From Trinickia soli (GTDB taxonomy: Bacteria > Pseudomonadota > Gammaproteobacteria > Burkholderiales > Burkholderiaceae): a stretch of 64,000 nucleotides of DNA. This document shows, one piece after another, positions 39,892 to 46,218 of the stretch. The translations under genes were made by a program, and so were the position numbers. The notes under the pieces were generated by a model. The model saw only the letters and a program-made list of their open reading frames with translations. It made no database searches and was not told the DNA's origin. Location: positions 22,230 to 86,229 of the forward strand of contig NZ_PNYB01000022.1 in the NCBI RefSeq assembly GCF_002879855.1, read 5' to 3'. Numbering within the stretch: position 1 is the stretch's first letter; every line of letters starts with the position of its first letter.

Positions 39892-40368
39892 TCAGTCGCC
39901 CAGGTGAAGGTGGATGTGAAGCGGCGAGCCGTCGCCAGCATCGTCGCGGTACATGTTCAGGTGCTTCTCAAGCGCAGTCAGGCTCGCGTTCTTGTCGGCG
40001 AGCCGGAGCGTGAATTTGCCCTTCTTGTCGTAGCCCCAGCCGGCCACAGCGCGGCGCACGTCCTCGGGCAATGCGGCGATGTCTTGCGGCTTGGTGATGC
40101 GCTGGCCGGCGATGTCGCCCGGGTCGTAGAACGCCATGCGGGCGCGCTCGGTGAGGATGCGCTCGACTGTCACGTCGAGTTTGCTCATCAGTTTTTTGGT
40201 GCGGCTGCTTACAACTGCCTTTACCTTCGCATTGCTTAACAAACGCGACGCCTGTGCCTCAGCCGTCTTGGGGCTGTATCCGGCGCGTATGGCGGCCTGC
40301 TTTCCGTTGGAGTCGATCAGGTATTCCTGAACGAACCGCATTTGCTTGGGTGTGAGTTCGGTGCTCAT
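39892..40368 (-). CDS. terminase small subunit
   Basis: A 158-residue DNA-recognition subunit. The N-terminal HTH matches the Terminase_2 family: LTPKQMRFVQEYLIDSNGKQAAIRAGYSPKTAEAQASRLLS by key residues (KQ..FV.EYL.D.NG..AA.RAGYS...A..QASRLL). A helical middle and acidic C-terminal end that would bind the large subunit follow. The ATG at 40368 overlaps the HTH gene's stop (ATGA). Confidence 0.88.
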   Translation of the reverse strand: MSTELTPKQMRFVQEYLIDSNGKQAAIRAGYSPKTAEAQASRLLSNAKVKAVVSSRTKKLMSKLDVTVERILTERARMAFYDPGDIAGQRITKPQDIAALPEDVRRAVAGWGYDKKGKFTLRLADKNASLTALEKHLNMYRDDAGDGSPLHIHLHLGD

Positions 40369-40589
40369 TTTTCGCGGCCCCGTAGCCATTCCATGACCCG
40401 CTTGACCTCCATCACTTCGTCGAGGTCGTAAAGCACCCGCCGGCCCTGCCGGATAGGACGGGGCCGGTAGTTTTTCATGCGCGTGCGCCCGATCAAGCCG
40501 TTGACGCTGAGGTTAAGCAGCTCAGCGGCTTGTTCTCGACCGATGAGCACGCGCTTGTCCACGAGTTCAGAGAACAGCGCGAGCTGCAT
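40365..40589 (-). CDS. AlpA/excisionase-type HTH regulator
   Basis: A 74-residue winged-helix protein: KRVLIGREQAAELLNLSVNG is the recognition-helix pattern of AlpA/MerR-type HTH proteins, followed by RPRPIRQGRRVLYDLDEVMEV. The start at 40589 is supported by domain boundaries; the much longer open frame upstream is antisense. It directly precedes and overlaps the terminase genes. A late-gene activator would be a natural role, but this is inference. Confidence 0.7.
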   Translation of the reverse strand: MQLALFSELVDKRVLIGREQAAELLNLSVNGLIGRTRMKNYRPRPIRQGRRVLYDLDEVMEVKRVMEWLRGREK

Positions 40590-41070
40590 TGATGACGGCC
40601 TTCCACTCGTGCACGGCGAACTGTTCGGCGCGGTAGTACATGCGCTCGACCATCGCTTCGATCTCGTCAAGGTGAGTCGATGCGGGATGCGGATCAGCGG
40701 CGGCCTCAGAACCGGTAGAAGCGGGGTCCTGGTTTGCCGCGGTGTCTTCGCTGGGCGAGGCAGGAAGTGCAGAAGACGCCGCGCCGCTTTCGGAGAAGGA
40801 CGCCGCATCGGGCGCACCTGCGTTTCCCGGCTCACCCGCGCTTGCCCCAGCTGCTGCATCGATCGCAGAGGTGACTTCCGGTTTTTGCGCTACCGATGAG
40901 GCACCACCAGCAGCGTTTGGGGCGTCTGTCGTCGCGGCGGAAATACCCGCGTTATCGGTCGAATTTCCGCCGGCCGTGCTGACGGGCTCGGTGCTGCTCG
41001 GTGCTGCGTCGGCCATGTGCAGCGGCAACGCCGCGGCGAGGATGAGTTTCAAAAGTTGCGATAGTCGCAT
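40567..41070 (-). CDS. Ala/Ser/Thr-rich protein with N-terminal membrane or signal segment
   Basis: A 167-residue protein preceded by AGGAG. The N-terminus MRLSQLLKLILAAALPLHMADA looks like a signal peptide or membrane anchor (hydrophobic 8-18), without a clear cleavage site. Residues about 22-125 are low complexity: Ala, Ser, Thr, Gly, Pro and acidic residues. The last ~40 form a helix (HLDEIEAMVERMYYRAEQFAVHEWKAVI in key residues). It overlaps the HTH gene by 23 bp. A Met at residue 19 could be the real start, removing the hydrophobic part. Function unknown. Confidence 0.6.
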   Translation of the reverse strand: MRLSQLLKLILAAALPLHMADAAPSSTEPVSTAGGNSTDNAGISAATTDAPNAAGGASSVAQKPEVTSAIDAAAGASAGEPGNAGAPDAASFSESGAASSALPASPSEDTAANQDPASTGSEAAADPHPASTHLDEIEAMVERMYYRAEQFAVHEWKAVINAARAVL

Positions 41071-41081
41071 CGTGGTTGCTC

Positions 41082-41327
41082 CTAGGCGGGTTGGTGCTGC
41101 TTATCGCGCCAGGCCAGAAACGGCCGGCGCAGGAACTTGTGAAAGCGCTGCTGCGCTTCGATGTCGGTGGCGAGCTCGCGGCGGCTCTCGATCTCGCATA
41201 CGGTGCGAATGAACGCCGCGGCGGTGTCGATGTCCACCTCGCGCGGCGGGACCATCCATTGCGCGACTCACTCGCGGAATTGAGCATCGCGGGGAAACAT
41301 GCCGGCGAGCTTTTGGGCGGTGATCAC
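41082..41327 (-). pseudogene. small conserved phage gene broken by in-frame TGA
   Basis: From a GTG at 41327, 19 codons (ITAQKLAGMFPRDAQFRE) are followed by TGA at 41268-41270, then an open frame of 61 codons (VAQWMVPPREVDIDTAAAF, CEIESRRELATDIEAQQRFHKFLRRPFLAWR by segments) to the stop at 41082. The two parts are colinear and in one frame. The interrupted codon would be Trp (TGG) in FREWVAQW. From memory, Burkholderia phages carry an intact ~80-residue protein of this type. Re-initiation at the ATG at 41255 would still give 57 residues. Confidence 0.7.
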
Positions 41328-41334
41328 CGTAGCC

Positions 41335-41778
41335 TCACGCGAAAAGCGCAGCCTGCGGCTGCTCGGTGGTGATCGGCGTGATCGTCACAACGACGCGGGC
41401 CTCGCCGTCAGGCTCGCAACGGCGCGCACTGTCCGACCAGATCCATTTGTCGTCGACGATGACGATTCCCTTGAACGCGTCGTAGAGCACCTTGCGCGCG
41501 TTGTCGAGATCGATGCATCGGACGTTGTCGTCCCATGCCGTACCGAGCTTGCGCTGACGCGTCTGCCAGTCCTGGGGACGTTCCGGGTACAGGTCGATGT
41601 GGATCCGCACGCGGCCCTCGATCGGTGCACGAACGCCGGCGGCTCGAAGAATCCAACCGACCTCGGCCTTGTACTGCTTCGCCTCTTTCGTCGGCACGAT
41701 CGTCACGTGGCCGTTGATCGGTACCGGGCGCCAGTACTTGTTCGCGGAAAGCGGATACGGGAGGGTCACGGTCAGCAC
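41335..41778 (-). CDS. RusA-family Holliday-junction resolvase
   Basis: A 147-residue endonuclease. RusA signatures: LTVTLPYPLSANKYWRPV at the N-terminus, KAEVGWILRAAGV, and the catalytic aspartates in AWDDNVRCIDLDNARKVLYDAFKGIVIVDDKWI by key residues (RCIDLDN..K...DA..G....DD). It resolves branched DNA before packaging, which suits its place between replication and terminase genes. The start overlaps the XRE gene by 7 bp. Confidence 0.9.
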   Translation of the reverse strand: MLTVTLPYPLSANKYWRPVPINGHVTIVPTKEAKQYKAEVGWILRAAGVRAPIEGRVRIHIDLYPERPQDWQTRQRKLGTAWDDNVRCIDLDNARKVLYDAFKGIVIVDDKWIWSDSARRCEPDGEARVVVTITPITTEQPQAALFA

Positions 41779-42098
41779 GCTGACACCTCCTCGCGTTGAT
41801 CGTCGCTATGCCGATGCACGGCATCGATGTCGGCACCGTCGAAGCCTATCCCGAATGCGAGCCAGTCGAGCGAGACGCCGAGCGCTTTGCCGATCTCGAT
41901 GAACAGGAACGCATCCACGTCGCGGCTGTCCTGCTCAAGTCCCATGATCGCAAACCGCGCGCAGCGGCAGGCCTGCGCCAATTTCTCCTGGCTCAGTCCG
42001 CGCTGTTGGCGTGCGTGCCGGATGCGCTGGCCGATCGTGCGCATTGCCTCGGGACGCTCGAATTCACCCTTTTGGGGCAATTTGTAAGGTTTGGTCAC
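41772..42098 (-). CDS. XRE-family HTH protein
   Basis: A 108-residue protein with a Cro/CI-type HTH at about residues 20-80 (MRTIGQRIRHARQQRGLSQEKLAQACRCAR by key residues IG.RIR.AR...GLSQEKLA). No protease domain. It lies in the left operon between a small gene and RusA, away from the primary immunity region, and may tune this operon. Confidence 0.78.
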   Translation of the reverse strand: MTKPYKLPQKGEFERPEAMRTIGQRIRHARQQRGLSQEKLAQACRCARFAIMGLEQDSRDVDAFLFIEIGKALGVSLDWLAFGIGFDGADIDAVHRHSDDQREEVSAC

Positions 42099-42355
42099 GA
42101 TGGCAGGCCTCCGGCTTCACGCGCCATTGCTTCGCCTTGCGAGCGCGGCACGAGCGACAGATGCAGGCCATCGGACTTATCGCACACGACGACGGTCGGC
42201 TCTTCGCCCGGGAAGTGACGCACGAGAGCATCGATGTCGGTCGACGTGATCACGGCTTGTGCTTCCGGCAAGCGAAGCAGCAAGATCGCGGCGAGCTTGT
42301 GCCAGAGGTCTTCGGTCGCCCGCATGACGGGGTGATTGGGGTTGATGACGGTCAC
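42095..42355 (-). CDS. small phage protein, unknown
   Basis: An 86-residue protein from a GTG at 42355 that overlaps the previous stop (GTGA). It reads TVINPNHPVMRATEDLWHKLAA, LLLRLPEAQAVITSTDIDAL and CDKSDGLHLSLVPRSQGEAM. No family recognised. Related short proteins occur, to my memory, in Burkholderia prophage early operons. Confidence 0.65.
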   Translation of the reverse strand: MTVINPNHPVMRATEDLWHKLAAILLLRLPEAQAVITSTDIDALVRHFPGEEPTVVVCDKSDGLHLSLVPRSQGEAMAREAGGLPS

Positions 42356-42798
42356 TGCTGCACCTCCGAGTAGTGGTCCAAGGCGTGTGTGGGGCCGATG
42401 ACGGGCGCCGTCGGCACGATGCCGGAAAGGCCCTGCTGCTGGCCGAAATCGTTCGTCGCATCGAGCAGGTGCCGCTCGAGCCTTTGAAGCCATGCGCGTG
42501 CGTTGCCGTCCGTCTTTCGATCGAACGCGAGCTCTCGCGCCTTCGGGTGCTGCTTGAGCTCGCGCAGGGCGATCGCTGTTGCCTCGGACTTGTGGCCGGT
42601 GATGCTGTCGGCGCGGATCGCCTTGGTGAGGTCGACGACGACGGCCTCGGCGTTGCGCAGGCAATGCGTGATCGCATCGTTCGCACTGTTCGGGCGCCCG
42701 TGGTGGCAAAAGCAGTACCAGGGATGGCCGCCGAGCGAGCCGAACAGCGGACAGCCGTTCGCCGCGCACATGCCCCATTCGCTCGATTCGGCGCTCAT
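42352..42798 (-). CDS. phage protein with N-terminal zinc-finger-like Cys cluster
   Basis: A 148-residue protein. C11, C16, C29 and C31 with H25 and H32-H33 (CAANGCPLFGSLGG, YCFCHHGRP) look like a small metal site. The rest is helical (NDAITHCLRNAEAVVVDLTKAI, LQRLERHLLDATNDF). Placed directly after the DUF1376 gene, with overlaps of 4 bp at both ends; possibly a replication accessory protein. Confidence 0.68.
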   Translation of the reverse strand: MSAESSEWGMCAANGCPLFGSLGGHPWYCFCHHGRPNSANDAITHCLRNAEAVVVDLTKAIRADSITGHKSEATAIALRELKQHPKARELAFDRKTDGNARAWLQRLERHLLDATNDFGQQQGLSGIVPTAPVIGPTHALDHYSEVQQ

Positions 42799-43868
42799 GC
42801 GGCGGCTCCCTGCGCCTCACGGCGCTTGATCTCGTCCCAGCATCGGGCCTTGAGCTCATCCCAGGATTCCCTTTGCCGGCCGTCGCCGAAGCCCAGTTCG
42901 CGCGCTTTGCGCTTGATGCCCTCCTGCGTACGGTCCCAGTCGTCGAATCGCTTGACCACAGGCTTGGCCGGTTTCGGATTAAGCAGATCGGCGACGACCG
43001 GCGCGAGGTAGTTCGGCCCAAGCTGCGCGCCCTCGGTGAGGCTTGCCCTCGCCTTCGAGATCGCCGCGTCGAGGATCTCGTTCGTCACGCGAGCGTCGTC
43101 ACCCCAGGTCGCGATGTTCGGGTTCATGCTGTTCGCGCCCACAACGCCGCGTTGTCGCAGGTAGACCGCGATCTCGACCGATCTCGAAACCGGAGAAGAG
43201 CAGTCGTCGGCAGGCGGGGCTACCTTCGTTTGAGCTGGTGACTGCTCTTCTAAGGGTTTAGGTTTACTGTCCTGTCCTGTCCTGTCCTTCTCTTTAGCCG
43301 TGGCTGAGGCGTCATGCGTTACGTCTCGCGTTACGTCACCTGTTACGCTTTGCGTTACGCTTGGTGACGCTTGAAGTGACGCGACAAGGCGCTCCAATTC
43401 GTCCATCTTCGCTTCTTTCGAGACGACGATTCCACGCCCGCGAAGCACTGCGAAAAGCTCTCTGCGACGCTCGCGGTAACGCTGCTGGCGCGTCTCTTGG
43501 TTCTGTTCACGCTCGACGTACGCCTCGCGCTTGTCCATGGCTTCGATCGCCTTCTGGGCAATGACCGGGTGGTAGAGGCGACCATCGCTACACAGGATCC
43601 AGCCACGCAGCGCCACGGCCTTTCGCTTCTTCCAGGTGGCCGGTTCAAGGCCTGCAAGATGCGCGAGAAGCTTGTCGTCGTTGGGCAGACTGGCGGCGGG
43701 CACCTGCTTCCATGACTTCGCCCAAAGGCGAAACGCGGTCTTGAACTCGTCGCCGGTGGAGAGCCCGAAGGTGTCGCTGTCGATGACGCGCTCAACATCG
43801 AGCGGCATCCAGCGATAGCCAGCGAGGTCACAATCGGCCGGCGTGAGGGGTTGCGGGAGATCGATCAT
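42795..43868 (-). CDS. DUF1376 replication-type protein
   Basis: A 357-residue protein. The N-terminal ~120 residues match DUF1376 (DLAGYRWMPLDVERVIDSDTFGL, AFRLWAKSWKQVPAASLPNDDKLLAHLAG by key residues), found in phage replication initiators and helicase-loader-like proteins. A charged linker with a pentanucleotide repeat follows, and the C-terminal part (VEIAVYLRQRGVVGANSMNPN, ARVTNEILDAAISKAR) is a helical DnaT/DUF-like region. No phage helicase or primase gene was seen, so it probably recruits the host helicase to start replication. Confidence 0.78.
   Translation of the reverse strand: MIDLPQPLTPADCDLAGYRWMPLDVERVIDSDTFGLSTGDEFKTAFRLWAKSWKQVPAASLPNDDKLLAHLAGLEPATWKKRKAVALRGWILCSDGRLYHPVIAQKAIEAMDKREAYVEREQNQETRQQRYRERRRELFAVLRGRGIVVSKEAKMDELERLVASLQASPSVTQSVTGDVTRDVTHDASATAKEKDRTGQDSKPKPLEEQSPAQTKVAPPADDCSSPVSRSVEIAVYLRQRGVVGANSMNPNIATWGDDARVTNEILDAAISKARASLTEGAQLGPNYLAPVVADLLNPKPAKPVVKRFDDWDRTQEGIKRKARELGFGDGRQRESWDELKARCWDEIKRREAQGAAA
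43267..43286. repeat. pentanucleotide repeat (CTGTC)4 inside the DUF1376 gene
   Basis: Four perfect tandem CTGTC units (GACAG on the coding strand), encoding DRTGQDS near residue 195-201. Unit gain or loss would shift the frame and truncate the protein after its N-terminal domain. Confidence 0.8.
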
Positions 43869-43990
43869 GCGGCCACCTCAACCGTCGGCGCGACGCATCG
43901 CCGCGCGCGCTCGGCGCCCCATACGTCGCATCCAGGTAGCGTCTTGTAGATGCTGTCGGCGCGCGCGAAAAGCACTGCGACGGTCTTCAT
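43865..43990 (-). pseudogene. shortened phage gene (41 codons), internal deletion remnant
   Basis: The frame reads KTVAVLFARADSIYKTLPGCDVW for its first 24 residues (shown by key residues VAVLFARADS.YK.LPGCDVW), which I recall as the start of a ~200-residue phage protein family continuing with ERDAR and a AHPPCRAWG motif. Here it runs only into GAERARRCVAPTVEVAA and stops. The ATGA overlaps at both ends are intact, so the gene may still be translated, but the main body is missing. The family recall is from memory and needs a search. Confidence 0.5.
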
Positions 43991-44073
43991 ACCCGCCACC
44001 ACACCCAAACCGGTGCGCCAAAAGCGAACGCGATCAGCGCGGCCATGTATGCGTCGATCCATAGGTCGATCAT
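43987..44073 (-). CDS. 28-residue single-TM microprotein
   Basis: Frame IDLWIDAYMAALIAFAFGAP then VWVWWRV: one membrane helix with a Trp-rich end. Start at 44073; stop overlaps the next ATG (ATGA). It begins 2 bp after the CII-like stop. The tight packing in an otherwise overlapping operon argues that it is translated; function unknown. Confidence 0.5.
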   Translation of the reverse strand: MIDLWIDAYMAALIAFAFGAPVWVWWRV

Positions 44074-44075
44074 GG

Positions 44076-44519
44076 TCACTTCTCCGCCATGCCTTCGATG
44101 CGGCCGACGAGCCCGAACAGCGTGCGGATGTGATCCCACACGCGATCTTTCACGCGGCGCACCTCGTGCTGCTCGACGATCCCGTCCTCGAATGTCTTGT
44201 TGACCTCGCGGCCGATCTCGCCATTGGTTTCCCAGGTCCTCGCCATCAGCTCGATGACGTCGGCGTCGGCGCAATGCTCCGGCTCCGGTACCTCGATGCA
44301 CGTCAGCCCAAGCTCGCGAGCGAACGCGATCGCAATCCGGCGATCGTTCGCAACAGCCGAGAGCAATGCGGCTTCCTTGAGCGTCAAGTGGTGCGTCGAA
44401 TTGTTCGGATTGACCTTGTTGCGCAGCACTGCGCCGGACATGCCAAGGCGCGGCGCCAGTGATTCAGTTCCGCCCGGATAGTCGTGCGCGACCGCGTAGG
44501 CAGCGTCCGTGATGTTCAC
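44076..44519 (-). CDS. phage CII-type regulator (Phage_CP76 family)
   Basis: A 147-residue DNA-binding regulator from a GTG at 44519. The family pattern is ITDAAYAVAHDYPGGTESLAPRLGMSGAVLRNKVNPNN (key residues YA..HDYPGG.ESLAPR.GMS..VLRNKVNP), followed by HHLTLKEAALLSAVANDRRI. These proteins act like lambda CII in the lysogeny choice. It lies directly behind cro. The longer open frame upstream is antisense and rejected. Confidence 0.85.
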   Translation of the reverse strand: MNITDAAYAVAHDYPGGTESLAPRLGMSGAVLRNKVNPNNSTHHLTLKEAALLSAVANDRRIAIAFARELGLTCIEVPEPEHCADADVIELMARTWETNGEIGREVNKTFEDGIVEQHEVRRVKDRVWDHIRTLFGLVGRIEGMAEK

Positions 44520-44537
44520 GCGTAGATCTCCTGAACG

Positions 44538-44567
44538 TTGTGCGGTGCGGTATAGGGAGTGTTTAAT
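44538..44567 (+). promoter_or_regulatory. candidate repressor-establishment promoter (PRE-like)
   Basis: On the plus strand TTGTGC (44538-44543), an 18-bp spacer and TTTAAT (44562-44567) lie between the CII-like gene and cro. Transcription from here would be antisense to cro and continue into cI, the layout of lambda PRE. A tandem tgcgg-tgcgg repeat beside the -35 could be an activator site. The call rests on position more than on motif strength. Confidence 0.35.
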
Positions 44568-44590
44568 TCGGCCAACGGACAGCAAGGGCT

Positions 44591-44812
44591 TTACGCCGCC
44601 TGTGACTCGGGCTCGGGGTTGCTGCCCGCAAATTCGGGCGGCAAAAGATCCCGCTTGCCGAGGCGAACTGCCGCGCCGACGACGCGATCGCTTTGGTCTT
44701 GACGCAATTGGTCGGGCCAAAGCGAAACAGCGCCGCGCGTGAGGCCGAGCGCACGCGCAATTTCGGACTGATTGCCGAAAATCAAGATTGCTTGTTGCTT
44801 CGTGAGCGTCAT
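44591..44812 (-). CDS. Cro-like repressor (YdaS/Cro type)
   Basis: A 73-residue HTH protein: LTKQQAILIFGNQSEIARALGLTRGAVSLWPDQLRQDQSDRVVGAAVRLG by key residues (FG.QSE.AR.LG.T.GAVS.W...L...Q..RV..A..RLG). It should oppose the CI-type repressor and be the first gene of the leftward operon. The ATG at 44812 is preceded by AGGTGG; a GTG at 44821 is the alternative. Confidence 0.82.
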   Translation of the reverse strand: MTLTKQQAILIFGNQSEIARALGLTRGAVSLWPDQLRQDQSDRVVGAAVRLGKRDLLPPEFAGSNPEPESQAA

Positions 44813-44824
44813 AGCCGCCACCTG

Positions 44825-44853
44825 TTGTTGAGCATACTAGACAAATGATATGT
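44825..44853 (+). promoter_or_regulatory. cI promoter (PRM-like)
   Basis: TTGTTG (44825-44830), 17-bp spacer, ATATGT (44848-44853) on the plus strand, about 38 bp before the cI start. It overlaps the cro promoter's -10 and operator 1, so only one of the two can be used at a time. Confidence 0.5.
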
Positions 44854-44854
44854 C
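44840..44854. promoter_or_regulatory. operator-like site O1
   Basis: Inverted repeat GACA-N7-TGTC, covering the -10 box of the cro promoter and of the cI promoter. Spacing and size match O2 next to it. Confidence 0.5.
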
Positions 44855-44873
44855 GAGCACTCTAACCGTGCAA
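44845..44873 (-). promoter_or_regulatory. cro promoter (PR-like) for the leftward operon
   Basis: On the minus strand TTGCAC (44868-44873), exact 17-bp spacer, TATCAT (44845-44850), close to the sigma-70 consensus. It would start the long leftward transcript from cro through replication to late genes. Confidence 0.7.
44857..44871. promoter_or_regulatory. operator-like site O2
   Basis: Inverted repeat GCAC-N7-GTGC, overlapping the -35 box of the cro promoter, 17 bp from O1 centre to centre. Confidence 0.5.
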
Positions 44874-44891
44874 GTGTTTAATCTGCTAACC

Positions 44892-45560
44892 ATGACAACA
44901 CTTGCCGAACGCTTACAGGTCGCTCTCGATCAGGCGAAGATGAAACAGATCGAACTCGCGCGCCGGGTGGGGATTACCCGGGGCGCTGTGTCCCTCTGGC
45001 TGAAGGGCGCTACCACAAAAGTCGAGGGAGAAAATCTAGTAAAAGCGGCGCAAGTTCTAGGCGTTTCACCGAATTGGCTCGCGACCGGCCGTGGCAGGAT
45101 GAAGTCGGCGTCCCCCAGAGAAATCGCTCTGGAGGACAATCCCGAATATCCTGCGATACGACGTGTGAAGATAAAAATATCGGCTGGCGTCACTGGCTTT
45201 GGAGTCGAGCCGTTGGCGGATGACCATGCGCCGATTGTTTTTCATCGGTCGTGGTACGAGAGCAACGGCTACAGTCCCGAGAGTCTGATAGCCATAAAAG
45301 TGAACGGGGCCAGCATGGAGCCCGGTCTATACGACGGCGATTGGGTCGTCGTGAATACCGACGACACGCAGCCGCGCGACGGCATCGCGTTCGCCGTGAA
45401 CTATGACGGCGAGGTCGTCGTCAAGCGGCTGTTCCGCACCGACGGCCAATGGGTGGCCGCCTCCGACAATCCAGATAAACGGATCTACCGCGACCGCCCA
45501 ATGAACGGCGATACGTTTATCATCGGCCGCATCGTGCACAAGCAAAGCGAGCGGATCTGA
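44892..45560 (+). CDS. CI-like phage repressor with S24 (LexA-type) domain
   Basis: A 222-residue repressor. HTH at about residues 17-40 (MKQIELARRVGITRGAVSLW). The S24 domain has a likely Ala98-Gly99 cleavage site (SAGVTG), nucleophile S141 (NGASMEPGL) and K178 (VVVKRL), so RecA-dependent self-cleavage and SOS induction are expected. The ATG at 44892 starts close to the HTH; one at 44850 would extend it into the operator region and is less likely. The stop overlaps the next ATG (TGATG), giving a two-gene lysogenic transcript that ends at a terminator. Confidence 0.9.
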   Translation: MTTLAERLQVALDQAKMKQIELARRVGITRGAVSLWLKGATTKVEGENLVKAAQVLGVSPNWLATGRGRMKSASPREIALEDNPEYPAIRRVKIKISAGVTGFGVEPLADDHAPIVFHRSWYESNGYSPESLIAIKVNGASMEPGLYDGDWVVVNTDDTQPRDGIAFAVNYDGEVVVKRLFRTDGQWVAASDNPDKRIYRDRPMNGDTFIIGRIVHKQSERI

Positions 45561-45880
45561 TGGCATTTTTCGACGACGCCGCCGGCGAACTCGTCAGGCT
45601 GCTGCTTGGCCTGGCGTTCGTCGCGGCGCTCGTCTGGATTTGCGGGCGCATGCCGCGCGCGTACGTTGCGCTGAAGGTGCTCGCGCTCGCGAGCTGGGGC
45701 GTGCTGAGCGTCGCCATACCCGCTTTCGTCTTCTTCGCTGCCTACCTTCCCTCCCGCCAGTTCGCGCTGGGCGCCGTCGCGCTCGCCGTCGGAGCCGCGT
45801 GCATGATTTGGCCCTTCGTCGTTTTCGGCTGGCCGGCGCTGCGCAACTCCCTTCGCGCAGGGGCTGCGCATCGACCGTAG
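45560..45880 (+). CDS. membrane protein cotranscribed with cI, candidate exclusion protein
   Basis: A 106-residue protein with about three hydrophobic helices (LVRLLLGLAFVAALVWICG; VALKVLALASWGVLSVAI then PAFVFFAAYL; ALGAVALAVGAACMIWPFVVF by segments). It is translationally coupled to the repressor and followed by an intrinsic terminator. It should therefore be made in the lysogen. Superinfection exclusion or another lysogenic function is a reasonable idea; no family recognised. Confidence 0.65.
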   Translation: MAFFDDAAGELVRLLLGLAFVAALVWICGRMPRAYVALKVLALASWGVLSVAIPAFVFFAAYLPSRQFALGAVALAVGAACMIWPFVVFGWPALRNSLRAGAAHRP

Positions 45881-45906
45881 CGATTTCCCAACACTCTGTA
45901 ATCCAG

Positions 45907-45929
45907 GCCGCATAACGCGGCTTTTTTTT
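45907..45929 (+). terminator. intrinsic terminator after cI operon
   Basis: GCCGC-ATAAC-GCGGC followed by eight T residues. It ends the cI transcript before the early-right promoter. Confidence 0.88.
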
Positions 45930-45981
45930 CGCCCTCGAACGGGTTCGGGAATTCCCCTGATGAGTCGAATGTATAGCGTGC

Positions 45982-46010
45982 TTGACATGATTTGAGCCGT
46001 ATTGTTTAAT
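45982..46010 (+). promoter_or_regulatory. early-right promoter of the recombination/integrase operon
   Basis: TTGACA (45982-45987), exact 17-bp spacer, TTTAAT (46005-46010), the strongest sigma-70 match in the window. The -10 is part of ATTGTTTAAT, nearly identical to the AGTGTTTAAT words at 44558-44567 and 44873-44882. It lies 37 bp before the first gene of the plus-strand operon. Confidence 0.78.
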
Positions 46011-46046
46011 TGTCTCAACAGCGCACGACGCGCTACGGAGACAGCG

Positions 46047-46208
46047 ATGCAACCCACCGACCACACCCCGTACATCGTCACATTCGTCGACACCGAGGTC
46101 CGCGTCGAGGCGCGCGACTGCGAAGAAGCGCAGGAACTCGCGATCGAAAAGGTCGAAGGCCGTCAAGGCTTCACGACCGAGATCGTGCGCATCTGCCGCG
46201 CTCGATAA
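46047..46208 (+). CDS. small early phage protein
   Basis: A 53-residue acidic protein (PTDHTPYIVTFVDTEVRVEA, EAQELAIEKVEGRQGFTTEI) after GGAG at 46037-46040. It is the first gene after the strong early promoter, a place where anti-host or regulatory microproteins often sit. Unknown family. Confidence 0.65.
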   Translation: MQPTDHTPYIVTFVDTEVRVEARDCEEAQELAIEKVEGRQGFTTEIVRICRAR

Positions 46209-46218
46209 GGAGGCGACC

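Noticed and set aside
43318..43370. CRISPR-like array of repeated cgttacg words
   Set aside because: The words are 7-8 bases with irregular spacing inside a coding frame; no repeats of CRISPR size and no cas genes.
44850..44891. Repressor start at the ATG at 44850
   Set aside because: It would put 14 extra residues over operator and promoter sequences; the HTH begins properly from 44892.
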